Assembly: GCF_003312425.1 (NCBI RefSeq) | Contig: NZ_QNUX01000019.1 | Coordinates: 1-42,686 of the forward strand | Length of the DNA: 42,686 nt | From: Flavobacterium psychrolimnae | GTDB lineage: Bacteria > Bacteroidota > Bacteroidia > Flavobacteriales > Flavobacteriaceae | Direction: 5' to 3' | Shown here: piece by piece, positions 37,021 through 42,686 of the stretch | Layout: each line of letters opens with the position of its first letter | Numbering within the stretch: position 1 is the first letter of the stretch | Translations under genes and position numbers: made by a program | Notes under the pieces: model-generated | What the model saw: the letters and a program-made list of their open reading frames with translations, nothing else | Told to the model about the DNA's origin: nothing | Database searches by the model: none

Positions 37021-37026
37021 AAAAAA

Positions 37027-37067
37027 ACCGTTAGCATCAAAGTTATAAAATTTTGATGACTAACGGT
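37027..37067 (-). terminator. Terminator of rpsU
   Basis: ACCGTTAG/CTAACGGT plus CATCAAA/TTTGATG (15 bp with one bulged base) is followed on the minus strand by seven T's. It sits between the rpsU stop (37088) and the recombinase start (37020). Confidence 0.9.
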
Positions 37068-37087
37068 ATTTTATTTAATGGAATCGA

Positions 37088-37282
37088 CTAACTTTCTAAG
37101 TTATCTTTCATATTTTGGATATAAGCCGCTTTTTGAATTTTGATTCTATTTGTTACTGAAGGCTTAATAAAAGCAGTGCGTGCTCTTAGTTGACGAACAG
37201 TTCCTGTTTTATCAAATTTTCTTTTGTAACGTTTTAACGCTCTATCGATATTTTCTCCGTCTTTAATTGGTATAATTAACAT
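37088..37282 (-). CDS. rpsU: 30S ribosomal protein S21 (bS21)
   Basis: The 64-residue basic protein (MLIIPIKDGENIDRALKRYK) lies near the 16S rRNA 3' end. In Bacteroidetes, bS21 together with bS18 and bS6 is known to bury the anti-SD sequence, which is why SD sequences are generally not used. This gene is the exception: it has an extended SD (37291-37300). That fits the published model in which ribosomes lacking bS21 translate rpsU and so restore it. It has its own promoter and terminator. Confidence 0.96.
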   Translation of the reverse strand: MLIIPIKDGENIDRALKRYKRKFDKTGTVRQLRARTAFIKPSVTNRIKIQKAAYIQNMKDNLES

Positions 37283-37290
37283 AATATAGA

Positions 37291-37300
37291 CACCCCCTTT
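37291..37300 (-). promoter_or_regulatory. Extended Shine-Dalgarno sequence of rpsU
   Basis: On the minus strand AAAGGGGGTG lies 8 bases before the ATG. It pairs over 10 bases with the anti-SD core CACCTCCTTT, with one G-U pair. Almost no other gene in this window has such a site, so it is functionally meaningful. Confidence 0.85.
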
Positions 37301-37310
37301 CTTTAGACTG

Positions 37311-37340
37311 CAAAAGTAGGATAATAAAGTGAACTAACAA
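37311..37340 (-). promoter_or_regulatory. Promoter of rpsU
   Basis: On the minus strand TTG (37340-37338), a 19-base spacer, then TACTTTTG (37318-37311): a full-consensus Bacteroidetes promoter. Start would be near 37305-37307, giving a leader of about 25 bases that contains the SD site. Confidence 0.82.
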
Positions 37341-37384
37341 GTATTTGCATAATTTTATTTATTTTTACCAACAAAATCTAGTTT

Positions 37385-38452
37385 ATGTGGTTTATCGTAA
37401 TTTCTATTCTACTTCTTTTTGCAAGTATTTTACCCTATATGCCACTGACACATTGGTTCTATAGGTTTTTTGAGTTTGGAAAAATTCAAATACTTATTTT
37501 ACAGATTACGACTTTAATCTTTAGCTTTATCTTAATAGATGAATCTGATATTTTGATACGTATTCTTCAGTTATTAACTTTAATAAGCATTACAGGCCAT
37601 CTTGCAACCCTTTACAAGTACACTTCTTTTCACAAGTCAATACAAAAAGAACCTTGTGATATTTCTTCAGAAATAATTACAGTCCTTTCGGCAAACGTAT
37701 TTCAAGAAAACAAAGAATATGAACAATTTATAGCTTTGATTAATAAATACAATCCGGATATTTTTTTAACCATGGAATCTGATAAAAATTGGGAAAAGGC
37801 ACTCTCAGTTTTGGATCACAAATACAAATACAATATCAAAGTAGCCTTAGACAATACGTATGGCATGCATTTATATTCTAAATTAAAAATAACAAATCAC
37901 AGCGTTCATTATTTTGTAGCAGATGATCTGCCCAGCATTGAGGCAAAAATACGAACCGCAGACAATTTTGAATTTACTTTTTTTGCCGTCCATCCACCAC
38001 CGCCAAGTCCTACTGAGGAAGAAAATTCCAAAGAGCGTGATGGAGAGCTTTTGAGTATCGCAAAAAAAATAAAACAAAACGCTGATACTTGTGTTGTAGT
38101 TGGGGATTTTAACAATGTGGCTTGGGCAAAATCCTCCATCTTATTTAGAAAAACTAGCGAGACAATAGACGGAAGAATTGGAAGAGGATTTATTTCAAGC
38201 TTTCATACCAAATACTGGTTTTTACGATTTCCTATTGACTTGATGTTTCATACATCAGATGTATTTATTGATGAATTAAAAAGTTTAGAACATTTCGGAT
38301 CTGATCATTTTCCGATATATGCAAAATTTTTCATCAACAAGAAAGCTTCTGAACAAGAACATTTAACAGAAAACTTAGAAGAAGGAGAACACGAGATTGT
38401 TCAAGAAATAATCACAGAAGGCATAAATGAAAAAAGCGACAATCGTAACTGA
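37385..38452 (+). CDS. Membrane-anchored endonuclease/exonuclease/phosphatase family protein
   Basis: This 355-residue protein has three N-terminal membrane spans (about 2-20, 33-51, 57-76) followed by an EEP domain (about 95-330). Metal and catalytic residues of the fold are visible: N104 (LSANVFQEN), E131 (LTMESDKNW), the histidine of FFAVHPP, D and N of VGDFNNVAW, and the final GSDHFPI with its DH pair. The domain probably faces outside the cytoplasm. EEP enzymes cut nucleic acids, phosphoinositides or sphingolipids, and substrate cannot be told here. A Glu-rich tail (about 330-350) follows. The last codons form part of the terminator hairpin. Confidence 0.87.
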   Translation: MWFIVISILLLFASILPYMPLTHWFYRFFEFGKIQILILQITTLIFSFILIDESDILIRILQLLTLISITGHLATLYKYTSFHKSIQKEPCDISSEIITVLSANVFQENKEYEQFIALINKYNPDIFLTMESDKNWEKALSVLDHKYKYNIKVALDNTYGMHLYSKLKITNHSVHYFVADDLPSIEAKIRTADNFEFTFFAVHPPPPSPTEEENSKERDGELLSIAKKIKQNADTCVVVGDFNNVAWAKSSILFRKTSETIDGRIGRGFISSFHTKYWFLRFPIDLMFHTSDVFIDELKSLEHFGSDHFPIYAKFFINKKASEQEHLTENLEEGEHEIVQEIITEGINEKSDNRN

Positions 38453-38466
38453 TTGTCGCTTTTTTT
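38431..38466 (+). terminator. Terminator overlapping the 3' end of the EEP-family gene
   Basis: AAAAAGCGACAATC (38431-38444) pairs with GATTGTCGCTTTTT from 38451, with a 6-base loop containing the start of the stop codon, followed by further T's. The hairpin thus includes the last codons and TGA of the gene. Confidence 0.9.
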
Positions 38467-38608
38467 ATGGTCTTAAAACGCTTGCGCTTTCAACAAATTT
38501 CTGTAAATCACTATTTTTTTAATTTCAGTAATTCCTCTCCGAAGAGAAATAATTTAGAAATTGTTCATTACTCGCAGTTCTTTATCTAAATCAATTATCG
38601 GTAAGCTA

Positions 38609-39778
38609 TTATTTTACAGCTGGCTCATAATTTTGATTATCGATAATCATTTTTCCTAAAATCTCTTTAAGAATTTCTGAAGTTCCACCGCCTATTGGTC
38701 CTAAACGACTGTCTCTAAACAAACGCGCTAATGGATACTCCTCCATATAACCATAACCCCCTAACATTTGTAAACAGCTGTAAATAGCGTCATCTGCAAC
38801 TTTTGTGGATTTCAGCTTAGCCATAGTTGCCTCCTTTACAACATACTCACCTTTGTCTAAACGAGCGACTGCGGCATAGTTAAACACTTTACAATGCTCT
38901 ACCTCTGTTGCATGCTCAACAAGTGTATGTCTAAGTGCTTGAAACTTGCTGATTTTTTTCCCGAACGCTTCTCTATGCGACATGTAATCTATTGTATAAT
39001 CTATCGCATATTCAGCTCTAGCATGTGCATTTATCGCCATAATTAAACGCTCCAAAGCAAAATGCTGCATGATATAAGGAAATCCTTTCCCCTCTTCACC
39101 CATTAAGTTTTCAGCAGGAATTTCTACATTATCAAAGGCTATTTCAGCTGTATCTGATGCTCTCCAACCTAATTTATCTAGCTTTACAGCAGATATACCT
39201 TTTAAACCAGTATCCATTAAAAAGATACTAATCCCTTTGTTACCAAGTTCAGGATTAGTTTTTGCCGCAACAATATAATAGTCTGCATAAACACCGTTTG
39301 TAATAAATGTTTTAGAACCATTGATAATATATTTGTCTCCTTTTTTCACGGCATTAGTGCGCATTCCCGCAACATCACTACCTCCAAAAGGCTCTGAAAT
39401 ACATAAAGCACCTATTTTCTTTCCAGCGATACTTGGCACTAAGTAGTCTTGTTTTATTCTTTCGTCACCTTCTGCATTCAAATGGGTCATCGCTAAATAT
39501 CCATGAGCCCACATTGCAGCAGCAAAACCTGATGACTTAATTTTTTGTAATTCTTCTAGAAAAATAACAGTGTAAAATAAATCTAGATCTAGACCGCCAT
39601 AAGCCTCAGGATATGCAATACCAAAGTATCCCATCTCGCCAAATTTCTCCCAAATAAAACGCTCTATCGTACCTGTTTTTTCCCATTTTTCAATATGCGG
39701 AACAACTTCTTTTTGCAAAAAATCTTTTAAACTTTCTCTAAATGCTTGGTGTTCTTCAGTGAAATAAATTGAATTCAT
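38609..39778 (-). CDS. Acyl-CoA dehydrogenase (isovaleryl/long-chain-type active site)
   Basis: This 389-residue FAD enzyme oxidises acyl-CoA thioesters at the alpha-beta bond. FAD and substrate segments ALCISEPFGGSD (124-135) and GGYGYMEEYPLARLFRDSR (340-358) are present. The usual catalytic Glu of short/medium-chain enzymes (in YEGT) is replaced by Gly in IGGGTSEI (362-369). A glutamate sits instead at E243 in ALERL, the location used by isovaleryl-CoA and long-chain dehydrogenases. This suggests a branched-chain or longer substrate, for example leucine breakdown. No electron-transfer flavoprotein or other beta-oxidation gene is adjacent. Confidence 0.92.
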   Translation of the reverse strand: MNSIYFTEEHQAFRESLKDFLQKEVVPHIEKWEKTGTIERFIWEKFGEMGYFGIAYPEAYGGLDLDLFYTVIFLEELQKIKSSGFAAAMWAHGYLAMTHLNAEGDERIKQDYLVPSIAGKKIGALCISEPFGGSDVAGMRTNAVKKGDKYIINGSKTFITNGVYADYYIVAAKTNPELGNKGISIFLMDTGLKGISAVKLDKLGWRASDTAEIAFDNVEIPAENLMGEEGKGFPYIMQHFALERLIMAINAHARAEYAIDYTIDYMSHREAFGKKISKFQALRHTLVEHATEVEHCKVFNYAAVARLDKGEYVVKEATMAKLKSTKVADDAIYSCLQMLGGYGYMEEYPLARLFRDSRLGPIGGGTSEILKEILGKMIIDNQNYEPAVK

Positions 39779-39942
39779 ATATTATATATTTTTTTAACAA
39801 ATAGTATTAATTGAAACATAATGATGCAGTCATGTTTCAGATTTATTTTTTAACAATTAAAATAATTAGTGAATAGAAAAGTAATGCATCTATTTTAAAA
39901 TACATTAGAACATTACAGTCAATAGCCAAAAATTTGACACTT

Positions 39943-40839
39943 CTAATTAAAGTCCAAATATAAGCCAATTAAATTTGCTTTATCAACAGGAAATCCCTTA
40001 ATTTTTGTTAAATCCTCAATATTTTTAATATTTCCATTCATACTCCTGTACGTTACTATTTCCTTAGCCAGCGAGTATCTGAAATAATGAAACTGCGAAA
40101 GCTCCTTCAATGAAGCGTTATTGATTTCTATTTTTTTAAATCGAGGTAAAGCCAAAACTTTGAAATGGGTATTCAAATTTTCGATTACTTCGGGAGATAA
40201 TCCCCATACGTCCTTCATTTGCTCCATGGAAACAAATCCTCCCAAAAGTTCTTTTTGTTTTAAAATCCGAATAGAAATAGCATCGCCAATTCCATAAATT
40301 TTCACTAAATCCTCTTTCGTAGCCTCATTTATATCAATAAAAACAATTTTTTCTTTTTTGGCGAAAGCCTGATTTTGATACGATGTATATTCTTTAAATT
40401 TAGTATTCTGTTTTTTATTATTTACCCAATCCGGAAATTTAAAATAAGGAGCCATGACATTTAATATAGAATCTGACACTTTGGTCACATTTTGAAATTC
40501 CTTAGCTGAATTCACATATTTGTTCTCTTTTCTAAAAGCCAGCAAACGATCAATTTCCTGAACGGACATTCCTAATTTATATCCTTTATAATCCGATATA
40601 AAATTCGGATTGAAAAGATAAATTTTCGGTTTGCTATTTTTAGCATCCATTTTTAGGGAATCCATTTCAGACTGGAGAGAAAGCCATTTTTGTTTTTCAG
40701 GATATTCTTTACTCACAGAGCTAAAATCAACGAAAAAATAAACCAGTTGCAAAACGACGATAATTAGAAACAAAAAGAAAATACCTTTACGTTGTTCCTT
40801 AGTGAACTTAAAATAAGTCTGAATCGTTTTGAAACTCAT
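39943..40839 (-). CDS. Membrane-anchored helix-hairpin-helix (ComEA-like) protein
   Basis: This 298-residue protein has one N-terminal membrane span (about 18-38, GIFFLFLIIVVLQLVYFFV) and then three helix-hairpin-helix-type units. They are centred on FNPNFISDYKGYKLGMS (about 76-125), IDINEATKEDLVKIYGIGDAI (about 168-225) and IEINNASLKELSQFHYFR to IKGFPVDKANLIG (about 238-295). The 'N.A....L....GIG...A..I' pattern is the ComEA DNA-binding signature. Such proteins bind DNA outside the membrane, possibly for uptake, but most Bacteroidetes members are uncharacterised and no competence genes adjoin it. Confidence 0.82.
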   Translation of the reverse strand: MSFKTIQTYFKFTKEQRKGIFFLFLIIVVLQLVYFFVDFSSVSKEYPEKQKWLSLQSEMDSLKMDAKNSKPKIYLFNPNFISDYKGYKLGMSVQEIDRLLAFRKENKYVNSAKEFQNVTKVSDSILNVMAPYFKFPDWVNNKKQNTKFKEYTSYQNQAFAKKEKIVFIDINEATKEDLVKIYGIGDAISIRILKQKELLGGFVSMEQMKDVWGLSPEVIENLNTHFKVLALPRFKKIEINNASLKELSQFHYFRYSLAKEIVTYRSMNGNIKNIEDLTKIKGFPVDKANLIGLYLDFN

Positions 40840-41029
40840 GTTGTGCTGATGGTTTTGAACGTTGAAATAATGAGTCTAAAATTAGAAATAAAATTAAGAC
40901 AAATAACTTTGCAAATAAAAATATTTCAAGTGAAAATTAATATTTTCAATAAGCCCTGTTCAACAAAAATATACGTAATCAATATAAAAAAAGGCAATTC
41001 ATAACTTTTTACAACTTAAAATTCAATTA

Positions 41030-41063
41030 TTGTTTTTATTTTTTATAAAAAACAATACATTTG
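41030..41063 (+). promoter_or_regulatory. Probable promoter of the amino-acid permease gene
   Basis: TTG (41030-41032), 23 bases, then TACATTTG (41056-41063) matches the Bacteroidetes consensus with a spacer at the long end of the range. It lies about 32 bases before the ATG at 41095. Confidence 0.65.
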
Positions 41064-41094
41064 GAGCTTAATAACAAACAAAACCATATAACCC

Positions 41095-42545
41095 ATGTCA
41101 ATTTGGAAAACTAAACCGCTTTCGGTATTGCTAAATGAAGCATCAGAATCTGAAAAAGGATTAAAAAGAACTTTGTCTTCACGTTCATTAGTAGCACTTG
41201 GAGTTGGAGCAATTATTGGAGCAGGATTATTCTCATTAACAGGTATCGCCGCTGCAGAACATGCAGGCCCTGCTGTTACACTTTCATTTGTTTTGGCCGC
41301 TGTAGGATGTGCATTTGCAGGACTTTGCTATGCTGAATTCGCATCTATGATACCAGTAGCTGGTAGTGCTTATACTTACTCCTATGCTACAATGGGAGAA
41401 TTTATGGCTTGGATTATAGGATGGGATTTAGTCCTTGAATATGCATTGGGAGCCGCAACAGTTGGAGTGAGTTGGTCCCGTTATTTACTTAATTATTAAA
41501 CAAATACGGAATACACCTCCCCCATGATTTAATATGTTCACCCTGGGAAACCTTAAAACTAAGCGATGGAACCATTATAGAAGGCGGTATGATAAACCTT
41601 CCTGCTATTTTCATTGTTTCTATGTTATCCCTTTTATTGATAAGAGGAACAAAAGAATCTGCATCTATCAATAACTTCTTAGTTGTAGTAAAAGTAATCG
41701 TAGTTATTATGTTCATCGTTTTAGGATGGAGCTTTATTGACACTGCAAATTACACGCCATATATCCCTGAAAACACAGGTGTTTTTGGAGAATTTGGATG
41801 GTCAGGAATTGCTGCCGGAGCTGGAACTGTTTTCTTTGCTTTCATTGGTTTTGACGCTGTTTCAACAGCTGCACAAGAAGCAAAAAACCCACAAAAAGGA
41901 ATGCCAATTGGTATTTTAGGATCATTAGTAATCTGTACAATATTATACGTATTGTTTGCACACGTAATGACTGGACTTGTACCTTACAATGAATTTGCAG
42001 GAGATGCTAAACCAGCAGCAACAGCATTTGCCAGAACTGGATATACTTTTTTACAAACTGGTTTAATCGTGGCAATTTTAGCTGGTTATACTTCTGTAAT
42101 GTTGGTTATGTTAATGGGACAAAGTCGTGTTTTCTATACAATGAGTAAAGATGGTTTATTACCATCATTCTTTAGTGACATTCACTCAAAATTCAGAACT
42201 CCATGGAAAACAAATCTTTTCTTCATGGTATTTGTAAGCCTTTTTGCTGGTTTTGTACCGGTAAGTGATTTAGGACACATGGTAAGTATCGGAACATTAT
42301 TAGCCTTCGTATTAGTATGTATCGGAGTTTTGGTAATGCGTAAAAAAATGCCAGATGCTCCAAGATCTTTCAAAACACCATTCGTTCCTTATGTCCCAAT
42401 TGCAGGTATTTTAATTTGTTTGGCTTTAATGTATTCATTACCAAATGAAAGCTGGGCAAGACTTGTTATCTGGATGGCATTAGGAGTTGCTATCTATTTT
42501 ATCTACGGAAAGAAAAATAGCAAATTGAACAATCCGGATAAATAG
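41095..42545 (+). pseudogene. CAT-type amino-acid permease (APC superfamily), one-base frameshift
   Basis: Two frames together make one transporter. The first (41095-41499, 134 residues) opens MSIWKTKPLSVLLNEASE and contains the APC signature GVGAIIGAGLFSLTG (first membrane span), then stops after SRYLLNY. The second frame continues without a gap from 41496 (LNKYGIHLPHDLICSPWETL) through MINLPAIF to 42545 with the remaining spans. Joined, the protein would be about 484 residues, normal for cationic amino-acid transporters. The frames overlap at AATTATTAAAC, where one missing T (ATTATTTAAAC) would restore continuity. Either the gene is inactivated or the base is a sequencing error. Substrate is unknown. 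Confidence 0.88.
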
Positions 42546-42587
42546 ATTTTTATCATAATTAAAAAAGGGATTATAAAGTATTCAATT

Positions 42588-42686
42588 TGAACTGCCCCCA
42601 AAAAGTTAGACACTATTTGGGGGTATTTTTATGGAAAGAAAAGTCAAATACAATTATGAATTTAAACTTCGCTGTGTAGAAGAAGT
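42588..42686 (+). mobile_element. Left end of a second IS3-family element copy
   Basis: The terminal repeat begins TGAACTGCCCCCAAAAAG at 42588. It is the inverted counterpart of the repeat at 75-99. The element has the same orientation as the copy at the left edge. Its first gene starts at 42631. It lies 42 bases after the permease stop codon, so it inserted downstream of that gene, not within it. Confidence 0.85.
42631..42686 (+). CDS. IS3-family OrfA (HTH transposase subunit), N-terminal end only
   Basis: The visible residues MERKVKYNYEFKLRCVEE match the start of the helix-turn-helix OrfA of IS3 elements ('YsxEFKlrvVxe'). The gene runs off the window after 18 complete codons. Confidence 0.85.
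   Translation, partial: MERKVKYNYEFKLRCVEE

Noticed and set aside
38530..38560. Short UUCG-loop hairpin downstream of the acyl-CoA dehydrogenase gene
   Set aside because: The stem is only about four solid pairs with no T tract, which is too weak to call a terminator.
41484..41510. Programmed -1 ribosomal frameshift in the permease
   Set aside because: No X-XXY-YYZ slippery heptamer is present at AATTATTAAAC, no SD-like stimulator is seen, and permeases are not known to use frameshifting.
1..42686. A 42-kb composite transposon bounded by two IS copies
   Set aside because: The interior holds rpoB, rpoC, tuf, ribosomal proteins and tRNAs in their conserved order, and the edges cut through the IS copies. 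Contig breakage at repeats explains the layout better.
1..42686. CRISPR arrays, toxin-antitoxin pairs, prophage or defence genes
   Set aside because: Looked for regularly spaced repeats and typical small gene pairs; none were seen.

Overview
The window looks like a draft-genome contig from a Flavobacterium-type member of the Bacteroidetes. The base composition is strongly AT-rich. Several genes are preceded by the Bacteroidetes -7 promoter element TAnnTTTG, and most starts lack a Shine-Dalgarno (SD) sequence. The RpoC N-terminus (MMNNRNNNN...), the DUF3467 gene behind rpoC and the paired AcnB/aconitase genes are familiar from flavobacteria. Both edges lie inside copies of one IS3-family (IS150-group-like) element in the same orientation: the 3' end of one copy at the left edge and the 5' end of another at the right edge. 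That is the usual signature of an assembly broken at repeats.

Left part (1-9000), accessory and metabolic genes: IS end; an unrecognised gene apparently cut at its 5' side by the IS and at its 3' side by a cluster of REP-like palindromes; a 3-hydroxyisobutyrate dehydrogenase-like reductase; a CDGSH iron-sulfur protein; a secreted class C beta-lactamase-like serine hydrolase; a GT9 glycosyltransferase; an exported VOC protein; a general-stress flavin-binding-fold protein; and a LysM/NlpC-P60 cell-wall hydrolase. The gap before the aconitases holds a sequence that can fold into a long rod (about 8850-8991) with a TAnnTTTG box upstream, a good candidate structured small RNA.

Middle part (9000-22000), mostly housekeeping: two unrelated-type aconitases in tandem (mitochondrial-type and AcnB), a MoxR AAA+ ATPase, a SurA-like periplasmic prolyl isomerase, a lipoprotein alpha-amylase with a long upstream region, release factor 3, and a small secreted protein of unknown function.

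Right part (22000-37300), the core gene-expression block, all on the minus strand. In transcription order: rpsU; xerC-like recombinase; hibernation factor; tRNA-Thr(UGU), tRNA-Tyr, tRNA-Thr(GGU); tuf; tRNA-Trp; secE; nusG; rplK; rplA; rplJ; rplL; rpoB; rpoC; DUF3467. This mirrors the classical thr-tyr-thr-tuf / secE-nusG / L11-L1-L10-L12 / beta-beta' order. rpsU carries an exceptional extended SD sequence. A tRNA-operon promoter is interlocked with the terminator of the hibernation-factor gene. There are hairpin-rich spacers between rplL and rpoB and between rpoB and rpoC.

Last part (37300-42686): an endonuclease/exonuclease/phosphatase-family membrane protein, an acyl-CoA dehydrogenase, a helix-hairpin-helix membrane protein, an amino-acid permease broken by a one-base frameshift, and the start of the second IS copy.

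I see no CRISPR array, prophage, toxin-antitoxin pair or defence island. The most novel-looking signals are regulatory and non-coding rather than a new multi-gene system.
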